A DNA stretch of 62,387 nt from Ruminococcus callidus (GTDB taxonomy: Bacteria > Bacillota > Clostridia > Oscillospirales > Ruminococcaceae), in assembly GCF_020709055.1 (NCBI RefSeq), contig NZ_JAJFCK010000017.1, positions 1 to 62,387 on the forward strand. The letters are read 5' to 3'. Shown piece after piece: positions 7,327 through 16,236 of this stretch. The translations under genes and the position numbers were made by a program. Numbering within the stretch: the first letter of the stretch is position 1; every line of letters starts with the position of its first letter. A model generated the notes under the pieces. It ran no database searches. It was not told the origin of the DNA and saw only the letters and a list, made by a program, of their open reading frames with translations.

Positions 7327-10221
7327 ATGGATTTTTCAATGAAAAACAGCAAGTTCGTCAACAAATATTTTTCAGAGCTGATGGACCGCAGCAATGCAGC
7401 ACCAATGGAAATCATTGCGGACGGAACTCAGGCAAACGAAAATCCGGCTGCATGCTACCGGGGATTCGGCTGCGTCAGCGCCAACAATTCCTCCCGACTG
7501 CTCCTGGACTACAAGGCAGAGCATCCGCAGGCATACGAGGAGATCATGCGCCTGTTGTTCCAGAAAAATTATGGCGCCTGCCTGACGCACATCAAGCTTG
7601 AACTGGGTGCCGATATCAACTCTTCTTCCGGCACAGAGCCAGCCACCAAGCGTTCTGCCAATGAGCCTGCCGACGTCACACGCGGCGCAGGGTTTCAGTT
7701 TGCCGCCGATGCCAAGGCAATCAATCCGGATATCACAGTGGATTTCCTGCGCTGGGGCGAACCGGGCTGGGTCACACACGCATTTACCATCAGTCAGGAA
7801 AACGGGCTGAGCGCCCGCTATCGCTGGTACAAGGAGACGCTGGATGCTGCCTACGCTGTCTACGGACTGAAGTTCGATTACATCAGCGCAGACCAGAACG
7901 AAACGGATACACCGGATGAGGCGTGGATTCTCTACCTGCGCTATCGGCTGGATCACGAAACCAATGCGCCCTATGATTACAGCAAGATCAAGATCATCGC
8001 TTCGGATGAGGTAGGTTCCCGCAACATCGCAGAGCAGATGGTAGACAACAGCGTTCTCCGCAATGCCGTGGATGTCATCGGCTTACACTATACCACCTTC
8101 GGCGATTCCTATACCAACCTGCTCAACGAGGCATACGGCAAGGAGATCTGGTACAGCGAGGGCATTGCGCCGTGCAATGTGCCGGAGCTTACCGTACAGG
8201 CCGACCAGTCGGGACTGATTGGCAGAAACGGCCCCATCGATGTGGCAAACCGAATCATCAACAGCTACTATAACGGCAAAATGACCATGTACGAGTTCCA
8301 GCCGGCAGTCGCCTCTTATTATAATGGCTCCTGCTATTCCCCGAAGCAGCTGATTCGTGCATGGGAACCGTGGTCAGGGCATTATGTGCTGGACATCGGC
8401 TTCTGGATGGCAATGCATTTCAGCCGGTTTTCGCAGAAAGGCTGGATGTTCATCAACGGCGCCTGCTACGGCGACGGCGAGGAAGACCACGCCATCACCA
8501 ACACAACCCACAATTTCATGACACTCACCGCTCCCGACCGCAGCGAGCTCTCCATGTTCTTCACCAACGAGAGCGAGGAGCCCCGTATTTACAATGTACA
8601 GATCAAGGACATGGCATTTCAGGATGCTGCGCTCTCCACAGTTATCACTAGAGGTCCGTCCGGACGGCAGTCCTATGATGCCAACTGGTTCCAGCGTGGA
8701 AAAACCATTCGATGCAGTAAGAACAAGCACGGCATCTTCACTGTCAAAGTTCCGCCGCAGTCCATTATGACAGTAACCACGCTGGACACCAGCTGGGTCA
8801 ACGGTGTCAATACCTTTTCCGGCATCCAGCCGCCGTCTTCAGCACGGCTCACACTCCCCTACCGGGACAGACTGGAATACACCAAGGAGGAAATCTGCGT
8901 CCGTGGCTGCGCACCTCGCTATATGACTGATCAGGGCGGTGCGTTCGAGCTGATCGAGACCGCAGAGGACGGCTATGTCATCTGTCAGAGAATCTCCCGA
9001 CAAATTCTCCCCACCAACTGGCGTTTCCGTGGGACACCGCTGCCGCTGACCTCTTTCGGCGATGACAAGTGGCACAGCTACAGCGCCGAGGTCGATGTCC
9101 GTCTGGCAAATCTGGATGAGAACAACTTCGCCGGCATTGGCGTTCGGTACAATTCCGCCGTCACTTGTGAGTTCTCCTCCATGTGCGGCTATACCGGCAG
9201 ACTCTACGGCGACGGCAGCTGGAAGCTGATGGACATGGAAAATGTTGCTGCAGAGGGCATTCTCTCCCAAGTCAATCCCAAGGAATGGAATCATCTCAAG
9301 CTAATCGTGCTGGGCAACTCCATTTTCTTTTTCATCAACGGAAACTTTCTCACCAAGTACACCCCGCAGTGCATGATCAACAGCGGTCGTGTCAGCCTCT
9401 GCAGCGACTATTCGTGGAACATGTTCCGCAACATTGCAGTGGAGCCTGTCCGGCTTCAGCCGCTCTATGTGCGACGTATCGACTGCTTCGGTGACAACAT
9501 CCTCTACAACGAAAACTGGGAAATTCACGCCATGGAGAGCTACATGTTCTACAACCGCACTTCTATGGAGGCAAAGGCTGGCGCTGAATTTTCCTGCACC
9601 TTCGAGGGAACAGGAATCTCTATCATCGGTACCGCTAAAAATGCAGAGTTTACCGTTCTGATCGACGGTCACACCATCTATGAAAATTTCTTTGTTCCGA
9701 GCAGTCTGCCACGTCAGGCGTGCCTGATTCTCGACCAGCTGCCGGAGGGTGTTCACAACATGCGTGTCTTCCTCAACCACGGCGAATTCCGACTGGATGT
9801 GCTGGAGATTCCGGAGCCTTACTCCCGCATGACCGATACGCTGATGATTCCCAAAGAAGTTCGTGCGGAAATGACAGAGGAACAGCAGCAGGAACAGTAT
9901 CGCCGCCGCTTTGTCGCAGATACCATGGACGCTGAGGCAATGCTCTGGCACATGGAACATCCTTTCACCCAGCCGCCGGAACCGGAAGAAACAGAATTCC
10001 CCGCAGAACAGCCGGCTGTACCAGAATCGGAGCACAGCGATGCAGAGTCAACGGAGAATCCGGTAACAGCAGAATCGGAAGCGACAGAATCCGCAGCAGA
10101 AACCGAGGCTGCCCTCAGTGACAGCGAGCCGGCATCTGTTCCGGAAGAGCCTGCTGCACCCACCGCAACTGAAGAATCTACCGCAGATGCTGACGATTCT
10201 GCTGGACTCCCGGAAGTCTGA
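7327..10221 (+). CDS. GH59-like (galactocerebrosidase family) glycosidase without signal peptide
   Basis: A 964-residue protein whose first ~650 residues resemble glycoside hydrolase family 59, the galactosylceramidase family of retaining beta-galactosidases. The opening RGFGCVSANNSSRLLLDY and the later HIKLELGADINSSSGTEP match the family. The likely acid/base is Glu192 (in ADQNETD) and the likely nucleophile Glu278 (in IWYSEGIA). Further C-terminal beta-sandwich regions follow, as in GALC (a concanavalin-like fold near FINGNFLTKY). The last ~80 residues are an acidic Glu/Ala/Ser/Pro-rich tail. No signal peptide or dockerin is visible, so it may act inside the cell. The ATG at 7327 is favoured over 7318 because GAAAGGA would be too close to the latter. 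The natural substrate is unknown. Confidence 0.75.
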   Translation: MDFSMKNSKFVNKYFSELMDRSNAAPMEIIADGTQANENPAACYRGFGCVSANNSSRLLLDYKAEHPQAYEEIMRLLFQKNYGACLTHIKLELGADINSSSGTEPATKRSANEPADVTRGAGFQFAADAKAINPDITVDFLRWGEPGWVTHAFTISQENGLSARYRWYKETLDAAYAVYGLKFDYISADQNETDTPDEAWILYLRYRLDHETNAPYDYSKIKIIASDEVGSRNIAEQMVDNSVLRNAVDVIGLHYTTFGDSYTNLLNEAYGKEIWYSEGIAPCNVPELTVQADQSGLIGRNGPIDVANRIINSYYNGKMTMYEFQPAVASYYNGSCYSPKQLIRAWEPWSGHYVLDIGFWMAMHFSRFSQKGWMFINGACYGDGEEDHAITNTTHNFMTLTAPDRSELSMFFTNESEEPRIYNVQIKDMAFQDAALSTVITRGPSGRQSYDANWFQRGKTIRCSKNKHGIFTVKVPPQSIMTVTTLDTSWVNGVNTFSGIQPPSSARLTLPYRDRLEYTKEEICVRGCAPRYMTDQGGAFELIETAEDGYVICQRISRQILPTNWRFRGTPLPLTSFGDDKWHSYSAEVDVRLANLDENNFAGIGVRYNSAVTCEFSSMCGYTGRLYGDGSWKLMDMENVAAEGILSQVNPKEWNHLKLIVLGNSIFFFINGNFLTKYTPQCMINSGRVSLCSDYSWNMFRNIAVEPVRLQPLYVRRIDCFGDNILYNENWEIHAMESYMFYNRTSMEAKAGAEFSCTFEGTGISIIGTAKNAEFTVLIDGHTIYENFFVPSSLPRQACLILDQLPEGVHNMRVFLNHGEFRLDVLEIPEPYSRMTDTLMIPKEVRAEMTEEQQQEQYRRRFVADTMDAEAMLWHMEHPFTQPPEPEETEFPAEQPAVPESEHSDAESTENPVTAESEATESAAETEAALSDSEPASVPEEPAAPTATEESTADADDSAGLPEV

Positions 10222-11605
10222 GCCGCTCTATCAGCAGATCTGCCGTGCCATTCGTAGAGAAATCGCACAGGGACGGCTTCAGCCCAATGAGAAGCTGCCC
10301 TCCCGCCGTGCACTTTCCGCACATTTGCAGACCAGCTTAATGACTGTGCAGACTGCCTACGAGCAGCTGACAGCAGAGGGCTATCTCTACGCACGGCCAC
10401 GTGCCGGCTATTTTGTCGATCCGGATGCACATCTGCTATTTCAAGAGCCGGATCCGCTTTTGCTCACATCGCCGATTCAGCCGGAGCCTGTCCCGCCAAA
10501 AGATCAGATTAATTTTTCCACCAGCGGTGTGGATCTGGAACAGTTTCCCTTTGCCACGTGGGCAAAGCTGTCCCGACAGGTGCTCTCTACCAAGCAGGAA
10601 ACACTGCTTCACGCAACGCCTGCCATGGGATTGTATCCGCTTCGTAGGGCAATTTCTGCCCATTTGCGGGAGTTTCGGGGAATTCATGCAGCTCCGGAAC
10701 AGATTCTGGTGGGCGCCGGAACGGAATATCTGTTGGGGATTCTTGTCCAGCTGCTGGGGGCTTCCAGACGATACGCTGTGGAAGAGCCGGGCTATCCCAA
10801 GGGAAAGCACATCCTGCGCAGCAATGGTGCTTCTGTCATCGGAATTCCCATGGATCAAAGCGGATTGAAAATACAGGCATTGCGTCAGTCCGGTGCAACC
10901 ATTGCCCACGTTACGCCGTCTCACCAGTTTCCGACGGGCATCATTATGCCGGTGCGCAGACGGGCAGAACTGCTGGAATGGGCTGCGGAACAGCCGGAGC
11001 GATATCTCATCGAGGACGACTACGACAGCGAACTGCGGTTTCAGGGGAAACCTCTTCCGGCGATGTACAGTCTGGACAACGGCGGACATGTCATCTATAT
11101 GAATACCTTTGCACGCACTCTTGCGCCCTCACTGCGAATCGGTTATGTGGTGCTGCCCCCGCTGCTGGCGAAACGGTTTGAACAGGACTTCTCGTTCTAT
11201 TCCTCCACTGTGCCAAGCTTTGAACAGTACACGCTGGTGCGCTTTTTACAGGAAGGGTACTTTGAACGCCACCTCAACCGCATGAAAAAGACCTATCATC
11301 AGCGGCAGGACCTCCTGATCTCTGCGCTGCGCTCCCATCCCATGAGCAAGCACATCCGTGTCTGCGGCGAAGCTGCCGGACTGCATCTGCTGTTGGAAGT
11401 CCGCCTGTCCTGCACCGAACAGGAGCTGGTACAAGCGGCACAGGAGGCGCACATTACCGTGCATGGACTCTCCGCCTACTACGAGACGGGCGGACGTGCT
11501 GCTGCGCCGCCGCAAGTGGTGTTGGGATACGCCTGCCTTTCGCCAAAGGAAATTTTAGAAGGTACCAAGCGCCTGCTGGACGCATGGGAACAATTTTTAC
11601 CATGA
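10187..11605 (+). CDS. MocR/PdxR-type transcription regulator (GntR domain fused to aminotransferase fold)
   Basis: A 472-residue DNA-binding regulator with an N-terminal winged helix of the GntR type (about 1-75, with PLYQQICRAIRREIAQG and LPSRRALSAHL) and a C-terminal type-I aminotransferase domain that would bind pyridoxal phosphate. The tract DDYDSELRF and later NTFARTLAPSLRIGYV fit the cofactor site of MocR proteins. In this family the PLP-binding Lys is often kept, but here the matching position in NTFARTLAPSLR shows Arg and no Lys, so cofactor linkage may differ. The start at 10187 (MLTILLDS) matches the family N-terminus. It overlaps the GH59 gene by 35 bases, so the two are probably co-transcribed. 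The target genes are not known. Confidence 0.88.
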   Translation: MLTILLDSRKSEPLYQQICRAIRREIAQGRLQPNEKLPSRRALSAHLQTSLMTVQTAYEQLTAEGYLYARPRAGYFVDPDAHLLFQEPDPLLLTSPIQPEPVPPKDQINFSTSGVDLEQFPFATWAKLSRQVLSTKQETLLHATPAMGLYPLRRAISAHLREFRGIHAAPEQILVGAGTEYLLGILVQLLGASRRYAVEEPGYPKGKHILRSNGASVIGIPMDQSGLKIQALRQSGATIAHVTPSHQFPTGIIMPVRRRAELLEWAAEQPERYLIEDDYDSELRFQGKPLPAMYSLDNGGHVIYMNTFARTLAPSLRIGYVVLPPLLAKRFEQDFSFYSSTVPSFEQYTLVRFLQEGYFERHLNRMKKTYHQRQDLLISALRSHPMSKHIRVCGEAAGLHLLLEVRLSCTEQELVQAAQEAHITVHGLSAYYETGGRAAAPPQVVLGYACLSPKEILEGTKRLLDAWEQFLP

Positions 11606-11612
11606 GAGATAA

Positions 11613-11652
11613 AAAACGGGCACGGAAGCTGCATCGCCTCCGTGCCCGTTTT
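11613..11652. terminator. Bidirectional terminator between the MocR gene and the Cys-rich mini-gene
   Basis: A perfect 14-base stem AAAACGGGCACGGA / TCCGTGCCCGTTTT with a 12-base loop. A T-run ends the stem on either strand, so it can serve both the MocR gene (plus) and the convergent mini-gene (minus). Confidence 0.88.
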
Positions 11653-11674
11653 GATTCAGCGCTTTATCAGACGC

Positions 11675-11794
11675 TTAGCATCCACAGCCGCATCCGCCGT
11701 TGTTGCCACAGCCGCCACCGTTACCGCAGCAGCAGAACAAAATCACCAGCAGAATGATAATCCAGCAGCATCCACCATTATTCTCGAAACACAT
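11675..11794 (-). CDS. Cys/Gly-rich membrane mini-protein (39 aa)
   Basis: This tiny gene encodes a hydrophobic helix (IIILLVILF, about residues 12-20) followed by a Cys/Gly/Asn tail with repeated CGN and GCGC patterns. The ATG at 11794 follows a strong AAAGGAG site, which supports it as a real gene. The gene is closed by the terminator at 11613-11652. A sigma-E-like promoter lies upstream, and small Gly/Cys-rich proteins with one hydrophobic stretch are common in spore coats, so a sporulation role is possible. No named family is recognised. Confidence 0.65.
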   Translation of the reverse strand: MCFENNGGCCWIIILLVILFCCCGNGGGCGNNGGCGCGC

Positions 11795-11826
11795 AATCTT
11801 CAGTCTCCTTTGTGTCAAATTTTTTT

Positions 11827-11852
11827 GAAACAAACTGTTTTTTGTCTGTTTC
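11827..11852. promoter_or_regulatory. Inverted repeat in the leader of the Cys-rich mini-gene
   Basis: GAAACA (11827-11832) and TGTTTC (11847-11852) form an inverted repeat around a 14-base centre, located between the suggested promoter and start codon of the mini-gene. It could be an operator or an mRNA hairpin. There is no independent support. Confidence 0.25.
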
Positions 11853-11859
11853 ATAGTAC

Positions 11860-11888
11860 ATTGTATGCCACAAACGAAATTGTGTGAC
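11860..11888 (-). promoter_or_regulatory. Possible sigma-E promoter of the Cys-rich mini-gene
   Basis: On the minus strand, GTCACAC (11882-11888) and CATACAAT (11860-11867) are 14 bases apart. The -10 is identical to the sigma-E consensus used in Bacillus mother cells, and the -35 is a partial match. The mini-gene start is about 65 bases downstream. Confidence 0.4.
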
Positions 11889-11979
11889 TCCTTCGACAAA
11901 TATTTCAGGAAAGTTATGGCATACTGAAAGTATACGATTTTTTCACAGACGGCAATGCCGGAGAAAGGAACTGGAGCAT

Positions 11980-14262
11980 ATGCGATACACAGAGGGATTC
12001 ACTGGAAAAGCGATCCTTGCCATGAAAGAAGCAATTCATGCCGCAGAAGAACTGGGGCATACGTACATCGGAAGCGAGCATCTTCTACTGGGACTGATGG
12101 AGGAGGGCGGCAACGCTGCGGCAAGCGCACTGGCAGCGCAGCAGCTGGATGCGGACAAACTGCGCCACGCCGTCATTGATCTGGTGGGGCGTGGTATTCC
12201 GGCGGAGGTGCGGGAGGACTGTCTGACCCCCTCGCTGGTTTCCATTCTGGAGGATGCCAAGGAACGGGCACGGGATGCCGGAAAGGCACTGGCGGGAACG
12301 GAGCATCTGCTGTTGGCAATCATCCACGCCCCCTGCTGCAGTGCAGTTGCCATTCTAAAAAAACTGGGCATCAGCCTGAACCAGCTCTGTACGCTCTGTA
12401 CCTGCGACAGTACCTACGGCGTGCGCATGGAGCGCCGGCACATCGACACTGTCTCCCGAAAATCCTGCCCCACTCTGTTTCAGTATGGCAGGCTGATGAC
12501 CGATCCGGCGCACCCCTACCGCTATGACCCGCTGGTGGGACGTGGAAAGGAGGTGCAGCAGATTATCCGCATCCTCTCCCGCCGCACCAAAAACAACCCC
12601 TGTCTGATCGGCGAAGCCGGCGTGGGAAAGACCGCCATTGTGGAGGGCATCGCCCAGAAAATTTTACAGGGCAATGTGCCGGAGGCCATGCAGAATATGC
12701 AGCTGTTTGCGCTGGATCTGCCGGCGTTACTCTCCGGCGCAAAATATCGGGGCGATTTTGAGGAACGCCTGAAAAACTGCCTGACAGAGGCAGCCGACAA
12801 TGGGAACATCATTCTGTTTATCGACGAGCTGCACACCATTGTGGGGGCCGGCGCTGCGGAGGGTGCCATTGATGCTGCCAACATGCTCAAGCCACAGCTG
12901 GCACGTGGCGAGATTCGGCTGATCGGTGCCACCACGCCCAGCGAATTCCGTGCCACCATCGGCAAGGACAGCGCACTGGAACGCCGCTTTCAGCCGGTGC
13001 AGATCACCGAGCCGAACGAAAAGCTCTGCTATGCCATGCTGCAGGGGCTGCGGAAAACCTATGCGGAATTTCACCGTGTCGAGATTGCAGACGATGTGCT
13101 GCGTGCTGCCATTCAGTACGCCGACCGCTACTTGCACGACCGTTTTCTGCCGGACAAGGCCATCGACCTGCTGGACGAAGCGTGTTCCCGTGCCCGCATT
13201 CGATGGGAACAGGAGCCGCAGGATGAAAACGCATCCGCCGCAGTGACAGAGGAGGACATCGCCGCTGTGGTCGCTGTCCGAACCGGCATCCCCACGGAAA
13301 AAATCACAGAAGCGCAGCGGCAAAAGTTGCTCACGCTCACCGACACACTCAAGCAAAAAATCGTCGGGCACGATGCGATCATCGACCAGCTCTCCGTGGC
13401 GCTGTTTCGCTCTTGTACCGGATTGCAGGATCTCTCCCGCCCCATCGGCACGTTTCTCTTTGCCGGTCCTACCGGTGTGGGAAAAACTGCGCTGGCGAGC
13501 GCATTGGCGGAGCATCTCTTCGACGACAAGGAGAGCCTGATTCGCATCGACATGTCGGAATTTATGGAAAAGCACGCCGTATCCAAGCTGATCGGCGCAC
13601 CTCCCGGATACGTGGGATTCGAGGAGGGCGGAATGCTCTGCGAGCGTGTCCGCAAGCGCCCCTATTGCGTCATTCTGCTGGACGAGATCGAAAAGGCGCA
13701 TCCGGACGTCTGCAATATTTTATTACAGATCATGGAGGATGGTGCATTGACGGATTCCAGCGGCAGAAAAACCAGCTTTCGTCATGCACTGCTCATTCTC
13801 ACCTCCAACATCGGCGGAGAAACCATCCGCACCGGAGAGCATCTGGGCTTCACTGCAGAGCGTGACGGCGCATCACTCCAGCAGGCACAGGATGCACTCA
13901 AGCGCCACTTTTCTCCAGAGTTTCTGGGACGGCTGGACGGTGTCTTCTGGTTTCATCCGCTCCAGCAGAACAGTTTGGAACAAATCGCACAGCAGATGCT
14001 CACCGGACTGCAAAAGCGTCTGGAGCGAATCGAAATTGCCATGGAGTTCACGCCGGAGGCGGTGCAGCTGCTGGCAAATGCGCCCAAAACCACGCAGTAC
14101 GGCGCACGCCCCATGAAGCACTACCTGACGCAAAAGGTGGAGAATGCGCTGGCAAACCGTATGCTGCACGAGGAGATTCACGCCGGAGATGCCATTCGCC
14201 TGACCGCTGCGGAAAATCAGTTCGTCGTGCTGGACTGCGTTGGGACGCATTCCAATTCATAA
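11980..14262 (+). CDS. Clp family AAA+ unfoldase (ClpC/ClpA-like, no middle domain)
   Basis: A 760-residue double-AAA+ ATP-dependent unfoldase that probably feeds substrates to ClpP. Two Clp-N repeats (about 5-145) precede AAA1, with Walker A GEAGVGKT at 211-218, and AAA2, with GPTGVGKT at 496-503. A ClpP-docking loop with Leu-Gly-Phe is visible in GEHLGFTAE. Between the end of AAA1 (DEACSRARIRW) and the start of AAA2 there are only about 15 residues before VTEEDIAAVV, so the ClpC coiled-coil M domain and UVR motif are missing, as in ClpA. The ATG at 11980 matches the family start MRYTEGFTGKA and has GAAAGGAA upstream. No ClpS or McsAB gene is adjacent. Confidence 0.9.
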   Translation: MRYTEGFTGKAILAMKEAIHAAEELGHTYIGSEHLLLGLMEEGGNAAASALAAQQLDADKLRHAVIDLVGRGIPAEVREDCLTPSLVSILEDAKERARDAGKALAGTEHLLLAIIHAPCCSAVAILKKLGISLNQLCTLCTCDSTYGVRMERRHIDTVSRKSCPTLFQYGRLMTDPAHPYRYDPLVGRGKEVQQIIRILSRRTKNNPCLIGEAGVGKTAIVEGIAQKILQGNVPEAMQNMQLFALDLPALLSGAKYRGDFEERLKNCLTEAADNGNIILFIDELHTIVGAGAAEGAIDAANMLKPQLARGEIRLIGATTPSEFRATIGKDSALERRFQPVQITEPNEKLCYAMLQGLRKTYAEFHRVEIADDVLRAAIQYADRYLHDRFLPDKAIDLLDEACSRARIRWEQEPQDENASAAVTEEDIAAVVAVRTGIPTEKITEAQRQKLLTLTDTLKQKIVGHDAIIDQLSVALFRSCTGLQDLSRPIGTFLFAGPTGVGKTALASALAEHLFDDKESLIRIDMSEFMEKHAVSKLIGAPPGYVGFEEGGMLCERVRKRPYCVILLDEIEKAHPDVCNILLQIMEDGALTDSSGRKTSFRHALLILTSNIGGETIRTGEHLGFTAERDGASLQQAQDALKRHFSPEFLGRLDGVFWFHPLQQNSLEQIAQQMLTGLQKRLERIEIAMEFTPEAVQLLANAPKTTQYGARPMKHYLTQKVENALANRMLHEEIHAGDAIRLTAAENQFVVLDCVGTHSNS

Positions 14263-14314
14263 ACATCTGTTAGCGAATCCTTTCTGATCGCACATTCTTC
14301 TTCTCAACACAACA

Positions 14315-14350
14315 AAAAGGACAGCCGCAAATTCTTACAGCTGTCCTTTT
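14315..14350. terminator. Terminator after the Clp gene
   Basis: The stem AAAAGGACAGC (14315-14325) pairs perfectly with GCTGTCCTTTT (14340-14350), giving a T-run after the hairpin on the plus strand. It ends the Clp transcript and separates it from the convergent cysN. Confidence 0.85.
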
Positions 14351-14369
14351 CTATTGTATATGCAGTTTT

Positions 14370-14531
14370 AGAGCTTGTATTCATAGGAAATATATGCGGA
14401 TTTTCGAGCAAATTTTTTTGCAGACAAGGCAAAAATTTGCAGGCATACTTTCGTATGGCAAGAATTTTTCACGCAGTATGCAACAAAATTTGCCGAAAAG
14501 ACGTAGATAGACGCCTATGAACACGAGCTCT
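14370..14531. mobile_element. 162-bp MITE-like element with 18-bp terminal inverted repeats
   Basis: The element begins AGAGCTTGTATTCATAGG (14370-14387) and ends CCTATGAACACGAGCTCT (14514-14531). The end repeats match at 16 of 18 positions in inverted orientation. The interior holds further palindromic stretches (GGCAAAAATTTG with CAAATTTTGCC-like sequence, and CATAC-TTTC-GTATG). A second copy, truncated by the window edge, is at 1-55 in the opposite orientation with 54 of 55 matching bases. It has no open frame and lies between the Clp terminator and the end of cysN. Target-site duplication is not obvious. Confidence 0.75.
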
Positions 14532-14544
14532 TATTCCGCCGAAA

Positions 14545-16236
14545 TTACTGCTTGGGGAATACGACCTTACGATAAGTATCAAACTTCATCCACTTTGCAA
14601 AGAATGCGGTCTGATCCTGTTCTTTGGTCTGGGCATATTCCGAGAGGAATGCCTTTGCATCATCGGCAGAGTGCACCAGCACCTCGAAGCCACGGCCATT
14701 GATAATCGGAACGGCATCATATGTGTATTCTTCCACCGGCAGGATCGCAGTGATTTTCTTGTCCCGAATCTTCACAGCCACACCGTCACGGAGCACGATG
14801 CAGTCGAAGCTATCCGGATAGTGGTAGCTGTCGCCAACAGTGGGAATCTCATCGCCAACGGTATACGTACGGCTGGCAGGACGATACTTCAAGACATTCA
14901 GGCTGCCTGTGTCATAGTAGAATTCCTCGAAGATATCTCCTCTTGCTTTCAGATCGCCATACTGGAAGGAGTTTCGGTCTGCTGCATTGCTGACCTTTTC
15001 GCTGACAGCATCCACAACACCGCACGCAGAGGTCATGTTGGTAACACGGTCGATCAGAATCAGCTCGCCCAGCACCTTGTGATTGGCGAACAGATCTGCC
15101 ACGATTCCCTCGGTCAGCAGAATCTCGCACACTGCAATGCCGTTCTTCTCCAGCGTATCAGTTTCCTGATGTGCACCGGTGTTGACATCAATGGCGTAGT
15201 CCACCTTGGTCAGAATGCCCGGAATCAGCTTGGTCCCCAGCTTTACCAGATAGTCCTTGCCGATGCAGAGCGGCTCGTCATCCATCCACAGCAGAGAAAC
15301 GGTCAGCTTCTTATAGACTGCCACATCCGCATCCTTCACAAAGACGCAGCCACGGGAAACGTCCACTTCCTTATCCAGCGAGATGGTAACCGGCTGTCCC
15401 GCAAATGCCTCATCCACAGACTTGTCTGTCATGAGAATGCCCTTAACAGTAGCGGTTTCATTGCTGGGCAGCGTGGTGATGGCATCGCCCACACGGACGC
15501 TGCCGGCTTCGATCTGTCCCTGGAATCCACGGAACGTGTGATCCGGACGGCATACTCGCTGTACCGGCATGTAGAAGCCCTTTTCGTGGCTGTCAGAGTG
15601 AATGTCCACGTTTTCCAGATATTCCAGAAGCGGCACACCGTCATACCACGGAATGTTCTCTGATTTTTTGGTGACATTGTCACCCTCTGTTGCAGATAGC
15701 GGGATGATGTAAATGTTTTCCAGATCCAGTTCCTTGCGCAGCTCCGCAATCTGTGCTTCGATTTCACGAAAACGTGCTTCGCTGTAGCCCACCAGATCCA
15801 TCTTATTTACTGCAAAGACGAAATAGCGGATGCCCATGAGCTTGCAGATTCGTGCATGCCGTCTGGTCTGTACCAAAACGCCCTGGGATGCATCCACAAG
15901 AATGACTGCCAAATCCGCAAAGGATGCGCCGACTGCCATGTTTCTGGTATACTCCTCGTGACCCGGGGTATCTGCCACGATAAAGCTGCGGTTATCCGTG
16001 GTGAAGTAGCGGTATGCCACATCAATGGTGATGCCCTGTTCCCGCTCTGCCATCAGACCGTCCAGCAGCAGCGAATAGTCAATGGCACCGCTGCGGCTGC
16101 CCACCTTACTATCCAGTTCCAGTGTTTTTTCCTGATCTGCATACAGCAGCTTTGCGTCATAGAGAATATGTCCGATCAACGTGGACTTGCCGTCGTCGAC
16201 GCTGCCGCATGTGATAAATTTCAATAAGCCCTTCAT
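14545..16236 (-). CDS. cysN: Sulfate adenylyltransferase large subunit CysN
   Basis: The GTP-hydrolysing subunit of ATP sulfurylase, which with CysD makes adenylylsulfate (APS) from sulfate and ATP. The 563 residues begin with a translation-factor GTPase domain: GSVDDGKST (P-loop), DTPGHEEYTRNM (switch II), and NKMDLVG (guanine recognition), followed by EF-Tu-like barrels. The C-terminal ~120 residues are an extension with no second P-loop, so this is not a CysNC fusion with APS kinase. The start overlaps the cysD stop (TAATG), so the two are translationally coupled. It is the last gene of the operon. Confidence 0.95.
   Translation of the reverse strand: MKGLLKFITCGSVDDGKSTLIGHILYDAKLLYADQEKTLELDSKVGSRSGAIDYSLLLDGLMAEREQGITIDVAYRYFTTDNRSFIVADTPGHEEYTRNMAVGASFADLAVILVDASQGVLVQTRRHARICKLMGIRYFVFAVNKMDLVGYSEARFREIEAQIAELRKELDLENIYIIPLSATEGDNVTKKSENIPWYDGVPLLEYLENVDIHSDSHEKGFYMPVQRVCRPDHTFRGFQGQIEAGSVRVGDAITTLPSNETATVKGILMTDKSVDEAFAGQPVTISLDKEVDVSRGCVFVKDADVAVYKKLTVSLLWMDDEPLCIGKDYLVKLGTKLIPGILTKVDYAIDVNTGAHQETDTLEKNGIAVCEILLTEGIVADLFANHKVLGELILIDRVTNMTSACGVVDAVSEKVSNAADRNSFQYGDLKARGDIFEEFYYDTGSLNVLKYRPASRTYTVGDEIPTVGDSYHYPDSFDCIVLRDGVAVKIRDKKITAILPVEEYTYDAVPIINGRGFEVLVHSADDAKAFLSEYAQTKEQDQTAFFAKWMKFDTYRKVVFPKQ

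Noticed and set aside
14545..14900. Possible APS kinase domain at the CysN C-terminus (CysNC fusion)
   Set aside because: The extension has no second P-loop or other kinase motif.
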